A DNA stretch of 64,000 nucleotides from Bacteroidia bacterium (GTDB lineage: Bacteria; Bacteroidota; Bacteroidia; B-17B0; Aurantibacillaceae), in the NCBI GenBank assembly GCA_016787785.1, contig JAEUTO010000006.1, positions 744,001 to 808,000 of the forward strand, written 5' to 3'. A program made the translations under genes and the position numbers. A model generated the notes under the pieces. It did no database searches and was not told the DNA's origin. It worked only from the letters and a program-made list of their open reading frames with translations. Positions 28,099 through 36,909 of this stretch are shown piece by piece. How positions within the stretch are numbered: position 1 is the first letter of the stretch; each line of letters begins with the position of its first letter.

Positions 28099-28129
28099 TT
28101 TGTTAATTCCGGTCATTGTTGTATGTTTG
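28099..28129 (+). promoter_or_regulatory. consensus Bacteroidota promoter of the TPR membrane-protein gene
   Basis: TTTG (28099-28102), a 19-bp spacer and TATGTTTG (28122-28129) fit the -33/-7 consensus exactly. The predicted start near 28135 lies downstream of the longest open frame's first start, which fixes the ATG at 28166 as the true one. Confidence 0.75.
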
Positions 28130-28165
28130 AGATATATTTACTTGCTTACTCAAACATCGGAAAAA

Positions 28166-29587
28166 ATGAAGTTGTTGGCTTCATACTTATTATTTTTTTC
28201 ATTGACCATTTTTATTAATGGCAATTTGTATTCACAAAGTCGTGAAGTGGATAGCTTGCTGGTACTTTTAAAAAATGCAAGCCCCGATACAAACAAAGTA
28301 AACATCTTATTTAGTTTAACCGAATTATGTGAAGAGCAGGATATTCTCAAATATGCCGAACCTGGCTTAAAATTAGCAGAAGAACTTAATTATCAAAAAG
28401 GTATTGCAAACATACTAACCAACATTGCCTTTGTTTCTGATAACGAGGGTAACGCCGCAAGGGCTCTCGAACTCTATCAGCGAAGTGTAAAAATAAACGA
28501 AGACCTTAAAAATTACGCGTCAATGTCTAATGCTTACCGCCAAATAGGTGATATTTACCAGGCTAAAGGCAACTCAGGGAGCGCGCTTGATTATTATCAA
28601 AAAGGGTTAAATGCCGGCGAAAAGGCCAAAGATATGCAAAGCGTTGGACGCACACTGTGCCAGATAGGAAACATTTATGTTTCGTTTAATAATTACAATT
28701 TGGCATTAGAATATTATAAAAAAGCACTTGCAATAAACTTACATTTAAATGATAAGAACGGGTTGAGCGTAACGTATAATGATATTGGCATTCTATATCA
28801 CAAACAACAAAATACATCCAAAGCATTATATTTCTACAAAAAGAGTATGGCTATTCACCAAGAGATGAGTAATAACATGGGAATTGCCGGTTGTTTAAAT
28901 AATATAGCCGCTGTGTATGAAATTTCTGACGGTAGTATTGACAAAGCCGTAGAAAATTATTTTAAATGTATTGAAATTCTTAAGAAGATCGGTTTTAAAA
29001 AGGGTCTTGGCGCCGTATATAATAACCTGGCTATCCTTTACCAAAAGAAAATGGATCCTGCAACTGCCGAAATATATGCGTTGAAAGCTTATGAAGTTGG
29101 TAGCGAAAGCGAAAGTCTTCGCGATCTGAACAAGGCAAGCGAAACGTTATATCATTTATATTATGCTCAAAAAAAATATAAGGAAGCTCTGGAAATGCAC
29201 AAGGTTTTTAAACAAACAACTGATAAAATAAGTAATGCAGAAGCGCAAAGAGCATCTCTTCAATTCGATTTTAATAAAAAAGTAGAGATTGCAAAGAACG
29301 AACAGGCCAGGCGTGACATGATCGCTGCCAAAGAAAAACAAAAACAAAGAATTATAAGCATTTTTGTTAGCGCTGTTCTTCTTATGGTTTTAATATTTTC
29401 GTTATTATTATTTAAACGGTATAAACTCACGCAAAAACAAAAATATATTATTGAACAACAGAAAAAATTAGTAGACGAAAAACAAAAAGAGGTAATGGAT
29501 TCTATTCGCTATGCAAAAAGGATCCAAACGGCATTAATGACCAGCGAAAAATATATTGCAAAAAAATTAGATCAATTGATGAAATAA
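28166..29587 (+). CDS. TPR membrane protein ending in a SpoIIE-type linker
   Basis: A 473-residue protein. The start at 28166 was chosen because a consensus promoter ends at 28129 and a signal peptide (MKLLASYLLFFSLTIFINGNLYSQ) begins there. About seven TPR units of roughly 40 residues follow (e.g. ALELYQRSVKINEDLKNY, ALEYYKKALAINLHLNDKNG), then a coiled coil, one transmembrane helix near residue 395-415 (IISIFVSAVLLMVLIFSLLL) and a cytosolic tail. The tail, KKLVDEKQKEVMDSIRYAKR followed by IQTALMTSEKYI, matches the linker that in related proteins leads into a SpoIIE/PP2C phosphatase. The protein stops about 12 residues later, so the output domain is missing. A paralogue with the same ending lies at 41801-43258. 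Confidence 0.82.
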   Translation: MKLLASYLLFFSLTIFINGNLYSQSREVDSLLVLLKNASPDTNKVNILFSLTELCEEQDILKYAEPGLKLAEELNYQKGIANILTNIAFVSDNEGNAARALELYQRSVKINEDLKNYASMSNAYRQIGDIYQAKGNSGSALDYYQKGLNAGEKAKDMQSVGRTLCQIGNIYVSFNNYNLALEYYKKALAINLHLNDKNGLSVTYNDIGILYHKQQNTSKALYFYKKSMAIHQEMSNNMGIAGCLNNIAAVYEISDGSIDKAVENYFKCIEILKKIGFKKGLGAVYNNLAILYQKKMDPATAEIYALKAYEVGSESESLRDLNKASETLYHLYYAQKKYKEALEMHKVFKQTTDKISNAEAQRASLQFDFNKKVEIAKNEQARRDMIAAKEKQKQRIISIFVSAVLLMVLIFSLLLFKRYKLTQKQKYIIEQQKKLVDEKQKEVMDSIRYAKRIQTALMTSEKYIAKKLDQLMK

Positions 29588-29590
29588 TTT

Positions 29591-30760
29591 TCATCTTTTC
29601 TTCAAAATAAACTCAACTCTTCGGTTCTGTTTTCTTCCTTCTGCAGTTTCGTTTGTTTCTATTGGTTTGGTACTGCCGTAACCGTTAGAGGTTACATTTG
29701 TTGCGAGAACGCCTTTTGCTTTTAAATAATTTGCTACGGCTGCTGCTCTTTTTATGGATAGCTCCAAATTCTTAGCTTCTTCACCTACATTATCGGTATG
29801 ACCATAAATTTCAATATACTTATCCGGGTAAGGTTTCATGTTGTACGCAATGATGTCCAGTTCTGGATAGGAGAGGGGAGAAAGTATGGCTTCACCGGTT
29901 TGAAAAAGTAAATTTTTCAATGTCATCACAACATCTGATGGTACTTTATCAATTGTAACGGGTTCAACAATTTCGGTGTCGGGTACTTCCGGTGTCTGAT
30001 TCGCAAAATAAGGATTAAAAACTTCTGCCGTATCAATCACTTCCCGCTTGTATTCAAATATACTTATATCATCAAAATAATAATAGGCATCGCGCTCAAT
30101 ATTTTTATTTATAGGTGAGCTTATTCCATAAGGCACCGTGTTACCGGTTTGCCATAACCGTTTTAAATTAAAACTTCCTATCAATAATGTATTTTCTCCA
30201 CCTTTTGCTTTATAAATAACGGTGAGTTGGTGCCATTCGTTTGTTTCCATTCCCACTTCTTCTTCTAAAGGGATGTAAATAGGCCTAAGGTCTGTAATAG
30301 CATCTGAGTGTTCGTATTTTACATTTTTATTTAAAAAACAAACGCCAATTTTATCTACGGCAAGTCGCGAATAGTCTGATAAACTTACATACATGCTTAG
30401 TATATATTCTTTACCACTTTGTAACGACTGATCTAAAGTAGTTTGTAAATATTCCCGGTAATAACCATGAGAGCAGGCAAATATTCCCGCATAACAATTG
30501 CCGGAGCGCGCTTCCTGAATGCCCATAGCATTATTGGGCACATTTACCCTGGATTGTTTTACTAATTTTTTATTGGTGCATTTACAAAACAGGTCGGTGG
30601 TGCCACGACTAGGTGAACTCCATGAATAAGAAGCACCTATGGCTGAATAATCAATAGGTACGAATTTATTTTTTTCAAAGCTGGAGTCGGCAACAAGATT
30701 TTGTGCCAACGTATATTGGCAACAAATTAAAAAGAAAGCGCAAGTCCTGATAAAATTCAC
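29591..30760 (-). CDS. OmpA-family outer-membrane protein
   Basis: A 389-residue protein with a signal peptide (FFLICCQYTLAQ). Residues about 20-235 form a beta-rich, Cys-containing domain starting NLVADSSFEKNKFVPIDYS, resembling the galactose-binding/jelly-roll modules common in Bacteroidota OmpA proteins. The C-terminal OmpA peptidoglycan-binding domain (about 285-389) has IEIYGHTDNVGEEAKNLELS, the KRAAAVANYL helix and GYGSTKP-NRRVEF. The Asp and Arg (NRR) residues that bind diaminopimelate are present. It is convergent with the preceding TPR gene (3-nt gap). It likely anchors the outer membrane to the wall. Confidence 0.9.
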   Translation of the reverse strand: MNFIRTCAFFLICCQYTLAQNLVADSSFEKNKFVPIDYSAIGASYSWSSPSRGTTDLFCKCTNKKLVKQSRVNVPNNAMGIQEARSGNCYAGIFACSHGYYREYLQTTLDQSLQSGKEYILSMYVSLSDYSRLAVDKIGVCFLNKNVKYEHSDAITDLRPIYIPLEEEVGMETNEWHQLTVIYKAKGGENTLLIGSFNLKRLWQTGNTVPYGISSPINKNIERDAYYYFDDISIFEYKREVIDTAEVFNPYFANQTPEVPDTEIVEPVTIDKVPSDVVMTLKNLLFQTGEAILSPLSYPELDIIAYNMKPYPDKYIEIYGHTDNVGEEAKNLELSIKRAAAVANYLKAKGVLATNVTSNGYGSTKPIETNETAEGRKQNRRVEFILKKR

Positions 30761-30822
30761 GGATGAAAATTACAGTTAAAACGCAATAATTCATAATTTC
30801 TTTGTTCTCACAAATAAACGAA

Positions 30823-31137
30823 TTACAATAAAATGATCAACAATACAATAATAAGTATTAAAGCTCCGGTAGAAATATAAATAACACCACCCGGACCTCT
30901 GTGTTTATCCCTTATGTATTGCACTTCTTCTCTTAAAGTTCTGCACTCGTCCTTAGTCAGATGAGATTTGGCTTTTAATTTAATGGCTTTTAACCTTGCC
31001 ATGGTTGCTTTTTCACTGCTGTTTTTCTCTGCAGTGTTAACTACGTTCAAAGCAACGCTCTGGTTTGCTTTTAGCTGCGCTGGTGCCAATGGAATTAAGA
31101 ACATTGCAACCAGTAAATAGTGCATTAACTTTTTCAT
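30823..31137 (-). CDS. small exported membrane protein
   Basis: A 104-residue protein with an N-terminal signal peptide (MKKLMHYLLVAMFLIPLAPAQLKA), a charged helical middle (ARLKAIKLKAKSHLTKDECR, TLREEVQYIRDKHRG) and a C-terminal transmembrane helix (GGVIYISTGALILIIVLLIILL). I recognise a common Bacteroidota small-protein pattern (charged helix, GGxxYxSxGxxL, hydrophobic end) with no assigned function. It lies 62 bp upstream of the OmpA gene on the same strand. Confidence 0.75.
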   Translation of the reverse strand: MKKLMHYLLVAMFLIPLAPAQLKANQSVALNVVNTAEKNSSEKATMARLKAIKLKAKSHLTKDECRTLREEVQYIRDKHRGPGGVIYISTGALILIIVLLIILL

Positions 31138-31363
31138 GTTTTTGCGTTTTTAGTTATTAAACAGTGTAGGAAGAGGTCAGCTTTAAAAGGATCTTAGTCT
31201 TCCTTATATAATAATGTCAATTTCATGCCAGAATTCTTTTCTTTTTTTTCTTTTAACTGTCTGTATCTTTTTAACGTTTTTTGCGTTATATGCCTGAACT
31301 TTTTTACTAACGCCCATTTGCGCAACAAAACAAAATGTAATTTAGCCCGTTATACACCTATTT

Positions 31364-33766
31364 ATGCTTAAAATCTACTCCCTGCTTATCGCAACTTGCC
31401 TTAGTTTAGGTGTTTATTCTCAAAATTCAATTAAAGGTATTGTTACCGATAGTATTCGTAACCCTATTCCTTTTTGTTCTATGGTGCTTTTAAGCGCCGC
31501 CGATAGTAGCCAGATTAAAGGCAATATAAGCGATAGTGCCGGCACATTCGTTTTTGAAAAAGTGAAACCGGGCAACTATTTTATCAAATTCAATTCCGTT
31601 GGATACAAACCAGCATCGGGTAGCGTTTTTAGCGTTGATTCTGTTTCGCAGATATCTTTAGCTCCGCAGATCTTAGGTGCTGAGGGGGTTAACCTTAAAG
31701 AAATATCAGTGGCGATTTACAAACCTACCATTGAGTTTAAAAAAGGAATTGTGATAATGAACATTGAGAATGATATACTTGCAAGGGGCAATACGGTTTT
31801 CGATCTTCTCAAACGTCTTCCGGGTGTAATTATTGATGCGCAAAATAACATTACCATTAATGGGGCAGGAGGCGTACGCTTTTTGATAGATGAACGCATG
31901 CAGCAGATGCCCACACCCCAAATTATGGATATGTTGGCGGGCATGAGTGCAGATGCTGTTTCGAAAATTGAATTGATAAAAAACCCACCGGCGCGTTATG
32001 ATGCAGCGGGTACAGGCGGACTTATTAATATTGTTACCAAGCGCGCAAAGGTAAACGGTTATAACGGCAGCGTTGCGTTGGGTGCAAGCATGGGAAAAAG
32101 ATTTCGTATTGGGCCAAGCGGCTCATTTAATTATAAATCAAAAAAACTAAGCTTTTTCAGTAATTTCTCTTACGGCCATTGGGATGGGATCGAAGTTAAC
32201 ACGCTGGACAGAAATATTATTGTAAACGGAAATACAGAAAGTATAAACTCTTATGGCACTAACGAAAGTTTTCAGAGTGTATTTTCGGGGAGTGGTGGTA
32301 TAGAATACGATATCACTAAAACCACGCTTATTGGCCTTTACATAAATAGTAGTACAAATAACGACCTGTATGTGAACAATGCTAACACCAAAATAAGTAA
32401 CAGTGCTTTTTTTAATTACAGTAAAGCACACAACGCGACCAAGGATAAATATAATACAGGTTCTCCGAGCATTAACGTAAGTTTATTGCAAAAAATTGAT
32501 ACAATTGGTGGGGAAATAAAATTGAGATTTGGTTACGATAATTATACTGAGAATGAAGTAAAAAATATCACGAACCATTTTTACGATGTAAATGATGTTG
32601 AGATAGCACCGAAGGGCCTTTACGATAATACTACCATGCGTACCTTTGATGTTTACACGGGCAAACTGGATCTTAACAAAACATTTAAGAACAAACTTTC
32701 GCTTGAGAGCGGGCTTAGCGCAAATATTGAAAATGATTATTCGCATAGCAAACTGCAATTCTCAAACCAAAGCACCGGCTTTTTTGTGGGCGATACTACG
32801 TTTTACCAAATTGGTACACTCAAACAAAACCTGCTTGCCGCTTATTCAACCGTATCACGAAGCTGGGATAAATTTGGGTTCAGTATTGGTTTGCGCGCAG
32901 AAAACACGGACGTGAGCATTGATTACACCAGCAATAATTATCTTTATAAACGTAACTATCTTAGCCTGTTTCCAAGCGGCAGTCTTGATTTTACGCTAAA
33001 CAAAAAAAACTCAATTACAACAGCATACAGTTACCGTATTCGTCGTCCACATGCAGGCATGCTTAATCCTATAAGGCAGTTCAATGAGCAGTTAAATTAC
33101 AATGTAGGCAACCCTGAAATAATACCGCAATTTTCTCATGATTTTACAGTTGATTATAGCTACAACAAATTTATAAATCTTAGTATTGGTTATGATCACG
33201 CTAAAGATTTTACTTTTTGGTATTCGTACACACCGGATTCATCCAGAGTCAAGATCGACACCATTTCAAATTTACCGAGTTTTACAAACGGATATGTAAG
33301 CTTGTCTGCTCAAAACCGCATTAAGTGGTATAGTTTCCAAACCTACGTTGTTGTAACGCGCCAGACATTTCAGGGCAAATTGATAAACCAGGATGTAACC
33401 TCTGAAACCTATCAGTTTTATTTTAACCTGAACCAGGAATTTTATTTGCCTAAAAATTTTAAATTACAAATGTGGGCAAGCTATGGCTCTCCATTCAGAC
33501 ATGGCCCACAGGTGTATCTTGAAAGAAGCGCAGTTCACCTGAGCATAAATAAATCTTTTTTAAATCAAAAGTTAAATTTTACTCTTGCATTTAACGACAT
33601 ATTGTATAAAGATTATTTTTCTTACACAACAACATACAGCGACCAGAATTTTTATCAGAAAGATCTGTCCGATTCTCGCCGCGTAAGATTAACAGTTAGT
33701 TACCGTTTCGGAAAAATGCAAATACAACAAAGAGTTAAACAAGAAGGGTCGGGTATAAATAAATAG
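31364..33766 (+). CDS. TonB-receptor-like outer-membrane beta-barrel protein
   Basis: An 800-residue protein with a signal peptide (LLIATCLSLGVYSQ), a CarboxypepD_reg-like domain (about 22-105: IKGIVTDSIRNPIPFCSMVLLS, VKPGNYFIKFNSVGYKP), a plug domain (about 130-220: DLLKRLPGVIIDAQNNITIN, DAAGTGGLINIVTKR) and a barrel of the outer-membrane beta-barrel family 3 type to the C-terminus (TVSYRFGKMQIQQ). No canonical TonB box can be confirmed. It may be a transporter or a membrane-embedded receptor; there is no SusD partner. The gap upstream (31138-31363) holds only weak promoter-like sequence. Confidence 0.85.
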   Translation: MLKIYSLLIATCLSLGVYSQNSIKGIVTDSIRNPIPFCSMVLLSAADSSQIKGNISDSAGTFVFEKVKPGNYFIKFNSVGYKPASGSVFSVDSVSQISLAPQILGAEGVNLKEISVAIYKPTIEFKKGIVIMNIENDILARGNTVFDLLKRLPGVIIDAQNNITINGAGGVRFLIDERMQQMPTPQIMDMLAGMSADAVSKIELIKNPPARYDAAGTGGLINIVTKRAKVNGYNGSVALGASMGKRFRIGPSGSFNYKSKKLSFFSNFSYGHWDGIEVNTLDRNIIVNGNTESINSYGTNESFQSVFSGSGGIEYDITKTTLIGLYINSSTNNDLYVNNANTKISNSAFFNYSKAHNATKDKYNTGSPSINVSLLQKIDTIGGEIKLRFGYDNYTENEVKNITNHFYDVNDVEIAPKGLYDNTTMRTFDVYTGKLDLNKTFKNKLSLESGLSANIENDYSHSKLQFSNQSTGFFVGDTTFYQIGTLKQNLLAAYSTVSRSWDKFGFSIGLRAENTDVSIDYTSNNYLYKRNYLSLFPSGSLDFTLNKKNSITTAYSYRIRRPHAGMLNPIRQFNEQLNYNVGNPEIIPQFSHDFTVDYSYNKFINLSIGYDHAKDFTFWYSYTPDSSRVKIDTISNLPSFTNGYVSLSAQNRIKWYSFQTYVVVTRQTFQGKLINQDVTSETYQFYFNLNQEFYLPKNFKLQMWASYGSPFRHGPQVYLERSAVHLSINKSFLNQKLNFTLAFNDILYKDYFSYTTTYSDQNFYQKDLSDSRRVRLTVSYRFGKMQIQQRVKQEGSGINK

Positions 33767-33814
33767 ATCAGAATAAAACCGAACAAGCAGCTTTACGTTC
33801 GAAAACCGAATCCT

Positions 33815-34255
33815 TTAAAAAACCTTTTTGCCTTTGCCCGTTGTTATTAAGCTGAATAAACTTTTCTGTATAAGACCTGTCCAACCATTAGAACAGGCAT
33901 CATAGCATTCAAACTCTGGAACCAGCCCAATGTGAGTGAAATGAATCTGTGTTTTGTTTTTTACCCTAGAGATCTCAAAACTAATTTTTGTTCCTGTCCA
34001 TTCGCTTTTATCTTTTGTAAAACTTAGTTTACTTTCAGTAACAAGCCAAACTATTTTTTTATCGGGAGTAAGTTCAACCACTTTTTGTTTTGAGAAGTGA
34101 ATGTCTTCCATGCGGTAGATAAACTCATCATTTAGTTTGCTTCTGTCTCCGATGATCTCACCTTGCCACCAGGCGCTAACATTATTAATTGCAGCAAAAA
34201 CTTCTTTTGCGCTTTGTTCTACTTCTATGGTAGTTGTAAAATCTGATTTGCTCAT
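33815..34255 (-). CDS. AHSA1/START-like (SRPBCC) protein
   Basis: A 146-residue SRPBCC-fold protein: [20 protein letters not shown], then [41 protein letters not shown] and a C-terminal helix after [13 protein letters not shown]. Members of this superfamily bind hydrophobic ligands in a deep cavity; the ligand is unknown. It starts 6 nt after the DinB-like gene and is therefore the second gene of a unit divergent from an HxlR regulator. Confidence 0.85.
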   Translation of the reverse strand: MSKSDFTTTIEVEQSAKEVFAAINNVSAWWQGEIIGDRSKLNDEFIYRMEDIHFSKQKVVELTPDKKIVWLVTESKLSFTKDKSEWTGTKISFEISRVKNKTQIHFTHIGLVPEFECYDACSNGWTGLIQKSLFSLITTGKGKKVF

Positions 34256-34261
34256 GATATG

Positions 34262-34747
34262 TTATTTTTTTAAAAGTGCTACCTGACCAATGTGGTATTG
34301 CATGTGATTTGTGCGGCCAACAACAACATTTATTCTATTTCTATGTGGTTCTTTTACAAAATCCTCGTCAGACACAGATGTATGTTTTTGAAACCACTCA
34401 TTCGGGCTTAGCCTATTAAAATGCGCTGAGAGTTTAGCGTTAATGTTCTTCCAATTCTCACGTAATTCTTGTGTTGAGGGAATTATAGCAACAGATCTAT
34501 CAGGTTTATTTAAAAAGATCTCGTCCAGATGCGGATATACTTGTGATTCGAGGCCCAACAAGGGTAACATTTTATCATGCACTGCCGTTAAATGACCTAA
34601 TAAGTAGATACCTCTGTTTCTACCGGGAGCAATTTCTTGCTGTAACTGTTCGTCTGTAAAACCATTAAATAGTTTGTCTGCCGCTTCTATTCTTGAATTC
34701 CAAGCATCCAAAACCGATCGTACCAATAATTTTTTTTGTGCTTCCAT
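34262..34747 (-). CDS. DinB-family four-helix protein
   Basis: A 161-residue DinB/YfiT-like protein. The start at 34747 (MEAQKKLL) is preferred because the -7 element lies at 34773-34780, inside the longer open frame. The His pattern of the metal site is visible: GHLTAVHDKM in the second helix and NHMQYHIGQVALL near the C-terminus. Such proteins often act as metal-dependent thiol (bacillithiol or glutathione) transferases or are of unknown role. It forms an operon with the AHSA1 gene and is divergent from hxlR with a perfect palindrome in between, suggesting control by that regulator. Confidence 0.85.
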   Translation of the reverse strand: MEAQKKLLVRSVLDAWNSRIEAADKLFNGFTDEQLQQEIAPGRNRGIYLLGHLTAVHDKMLPLLGLESQVYPHLDEIFLNKPDRSVAIIPSTQELRENWKNINAKLSAHFNRLSPNEWFQKHTSVSDEDFVKEPHRNRINVVVGRTNHMQYHIGQVALLKK

Positions 34748-34772
34748 TTTTATGTGTTTTAGTTTGTTGAGG

Positions 34773-34780
34773 CAAAGATA
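34773..34780 (-). promoter_or_regulatory. -7 element (TATCTTTG) of the DinB-AHSA1 operon
   Basis: The minus strand reads TATCTTTG, an exact TAnnTTTG match, 25 nt before the ATG at 34747. The -33 region falls on the palindrome at 34788-34808. Confidence 0.65.
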
Positions 34781-34787
34781 TATAATT

Positions 34788-34808
34788 AAACTTGCAAAAT
34801 GCAAGTTT
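34788..34808. promoter_or_regulatory. palindromic operator between dinB-like gene and hxlR
   Basis: AAACTTGCA-AAA-TGCAAGTTT has perfect 9-bp arms with a 3-bp spacer. It covers the -33 regions of two divergent promoters (-7 elements at 34773-34780 and 34827-34834). Size and symmetry fit a dimeric winged-helix repressor, so the adjacent HxlR protein is the obvious candidate ligand (inference). Confidence 0.75.
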
Positions 34809-34826
34809 TGTCAACTAATTTTTGAT

Positions 34827-34834
34827 TATCTTTG
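34827..34834 (+). promoter_or_regulatory. -7 element (TATCTTTG) of hxlR
   Basis: TATCTTTG on the plus strand, with a TTTG at 34807-34810 (16-bp spacer, a little short). The ATG at 34840 starts only 5 nt after it, which implies a leaderless or nearly leaderless transcript. Confidence 0.6.
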
Positions 34835-34839
34835 TATCA

Positions 34840-35211
34840 ATGAAAAAGTCGATTGACCAAACTATTAAAAAGCGTTCTGATTGCCCCATTTCCTGTTCCT
34901 TAGATTTGGTTGGTGATAAGTGGTCGTTGCTTATCATCAGAGACATGCTTTATCTTGGAAAAACTACTTACAACGAATTCCTGAGTTCAAAAGAGACCAT
35001 TTCTACAAACATACTTAACGATAGGTTGATCCAGTTGACCAAAGATGGTTTTATAACTTTTACAGGTTCTGCAAAACGAAAAAAATATGAACTTACTAAA
35101 AAAGGGTTGGATCTAAAACCTGTACTCGAATCTATAGCGCTTTTTGGAATGAAATATTCTATTGCCGATAAAGAATTTTTGAAGCACGTTAAGAAGACAA
35201 TGAAACTATGA
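34840..35211 (+). CDS. HxlR-family winged-helix transcriptional regulator
   Basis: A 123-residue regulator. The characteristic HxlR N-terminal motif is present: CPISCSLDLVGDKWSLLIIR, then DMLYLGKTTYNEFLSS, a recognition helix in ISTNILNDRLIQL, and the wing with KRKKYELTKKG. The start at 34840 (MKKSIDQT) was chosen over the upstream TTG because the -7 element overlaps the upstream codons. HxlR proteins commonly sense thiol-reactive or aldehyde stress. It is divergent from the DinB-AHSA1 unit across a perfect palindrome. Confidence 0.9.
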   Translation: MKKSIDQTIKKRSDCPISCSLDLVGDKWSLLIIRDMLYLGKTTYNEFLSSKETISTNILNDRLIQLTKDGFITFTGSAKRKKYELTKKGLDLKPVLESIALFGMKYSIADKEFLKHVKKTMKL

Positions 35212-35225
35212 TCCTTGAAAAAGGG

Positions 35226-35618
35226 CTACATGTTTTTTAAGCTTTGATTCAAATTATTAAAGAACGCACTTAAGGGTTTTTGTACAACTAATTTTAAAAA
35301 AGCATTTGGTGTGCCCTCAAAGATCATTTGTGTACTGCTGCTGTTTGATTCAATTTCTTTGATGATGATAGTTAATGAGTAAGGGAAAGCGTTTTTAGCA
35401 TAATCTATAATTTTAATTTCCGAATTAGGTACCTTATGTTCAAATTGCATACCAATGTTGACAAACTTGTCTTTTTTAAATGTGCAGTGGTCTTCTGTAG
35501 CTTTCCAATCAGTTATTTCTGCCGGCATTACCCTGGTGTAATTTTTAAAATTGCTTAAAAAATCAAACACCTCTTTAGCAGGTTTATTTATATGGGCAAT
35601 ATCTGTTGTTATCTGCAT
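35226..35618 (-). CDS. SRPBCC-family protein
   Basis: A 130-residue START-like protein: MQITTDIAHINKPAKEVFDF, LSNFKNYTRVMPAEITDWKA, ISVEI-type strands and the C-terminal helix (PLSAFFNNLNQSLKNM). No ligand is known. It lies 3 nt downstream of the PAS-LuxR gene and is convergent with hxlR. It is one of three SRPBCC-fold genes in the window, with 33815-34255 and 43389-43940. Confidence 0.8.
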   Translation of the reverse strand: MQITTDIAHINKPAKEVFDFLSNFKNYTRVMPAEITDWKATEDHCTFKKDKFVNIGMQFEHKVPNSEIKIIDYAKNAFPYSLTIIIKEIESNSSSTQMIFEGTPNAFLKLVVQKPLSAFFNNLNQSLKNM

Positions 35619-35621
35619 TTT

Positions 35622-36407
35622 TTATATCCATTTATTTTTTAGAGCCATTGTAACTACTTCTGACAAACTTTGACAACCGGTTTTATCTAAAATAGTTTTT
35701 CGTTGTTTATTTATGGTTTCTACGCTTCTGTTTGAATTATAGGCGATCTCTTTTGACGTTAAACCGTTACTAATGTGTTTTATAATTTCTAACTCTTTCT
35801 CAGTAATTCCCATTTCCACCTGTAACTCATTTATAGCATATTTTTTTTCAAAAACTTTTTTCCAATGTTTATTTTCATCTAACACATGAATTTTGCAAAA
35901 CATTTGATATTCATTATACAAATCGGTAATGTTAGTAACAGTGCCAATTATAGCCAAAGGGTTTCTATTGCCATCATCCACCAAATACCAAAATTGTTGC
36001 AGCATGGTAAAATACTCTCCTGTTTTTTGTTTTAAACGGTAATTTATGCTAATACGTGTACTTGGAAACTCCACTTCGGGCATTTTGTAAATGTATTCCA
36101 TTCCATCGGGGTACACAGAGTTCATCAATACTTCCGAATCAATGGGGTGAAAATTACCTATAAAACCAATTGGCCCTGCTTGCATAACCTCTTCCGCCGT
36201 ATACCCCTCAACATGTATTGCGTTTGGGCTAACATAAATAAATTCTCCCAGCCTATAGTCAATTACAAATAAAATAGCATCGGTTTGTTGCGAGAGCGGA
36301 ATGTATTTTTCAATTTCACCAACAAATTCGTCTTTATTAATTAAACCATTTTGCTTAATAGCTTGTTTTGCTTCGTTAAAAAATGTTTTGTACCCTTTTT
36401 TTGCCAT
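35622..36407 (-). CDS. PAS-domain LuxR-type transcriptional regulator
   Basis: A 261-residue protein. The central PAS domain (about 45-165) contains DAILFVIDYRLGEFIYVSPN, GYTAEEVMQAGP, YRLKQKTGEYFTMLQQ and IIGTVTNITD. The C-terminal LuxR/GerE helix-turn-helix (about 198-255) shows TEKELEIIKHISNGLTSKEI, then AYNSNRSVETINKQRKTILD and KTGCQSLSEVV. It lacks a receiver domain and a signal peptide, so it is a one-component cytosolic sensor. The signal is unknown. It forms a two-gene unit with the SRPBCC gene downstream. Confidence 0.88.
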   Translation of the reverse strand: MAKKGYKTFFNEAKQAIKQNGLINKDEFVGEIEKYIPLSQQTDAILFVIDYRLGEFIYVSPNAIHVEGYTAEEVMQAGPIGFIGNFHPIDSEVLMNSVYPDGMEYIYKMPEVEFPSTRISINYRLKQKTGEYFTMLQQFWYLVDDGNRNPLAIIGTVTNITDLYNEYQMFCKIHVLDENKHWKKVFEKKYAINELQVEMGITEKELEIIKHISNGLTSKEIAYNSNRSVETINKQRKTILDKTGCQSLSEVVTMALKNKWI

Positions 36408-36430
36408 GGTTTAAATATAGCAAAAATCAA

Positions 36431-36856
36431 TTATTTGCAACTTTCTAAACATTGCATAAATTGTTTGTAAACGAAGGTATTAGAAGCACCAAGCTGTTCC
36501 CAAAATTGAAATTTGAAAATTTTGCCAGCCTCGGTGGTGTAAGTTAAATAATAATAGCCCTCACCCTTTTCAAAAAAATAGTTTGTAAACATCAAATTCA
36601 ATTCTTCGATCATTAAATCGGGGTACTTATCCGAACTGCCTGAGGGCATATTTTTATACCAACTCGCCACTTTAATGATCTCGTTAAAATGAACTGTCCA
36701 TTTTTCAGAGTTACAACTCTCGTTATTAAATTGTAAAGTAATTGAAACATTACAGTGGTTATCTAACAAACTTTTTTCGAAATAAAAAACGATAAACTCA
36801 TCGCCATCCGAAGGATTACAGAGTTTAACTACGTTATTATTTTCTTTTCGCTCCAT
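36431..36856 (-). CDS. hypothetical protein, 141 residues
   Basis: I do not recognise this family. No signal peptide or transmembrane segment is visible. The protein is rich in aromatic and acidic residues (FIVFYFEKSLLDNHCNVSIT, YFFEKGEGYYYLTYTTEAGK) and has beta-strand character. It sits 23 bp upstream of the PAS-LuxR gene and 53 bp downstream of the exported 36910-38160 gene on the same strand. Codon use is like its neighbours. Confidence 0.6.
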   Translation of the reverse strand: MERKENNNVVKLCNPSDGDEFIVFYFEKSLLDNHCNVSITLQFNNESCNSEKWTVHFNEIIKVASWYKNMPSGSSDKYPDLMIEELNLMFTNYFFEKGEGYYYLTYTTEAGKIFKFQFWEQLGASNTFVYKQFMQCLESCK

Positions 36857-36909
36857 TGTAATTTTATTTTGTTGCTCGCTATTAATACTTTTACGCGTTG
36901 GTATTTTAT

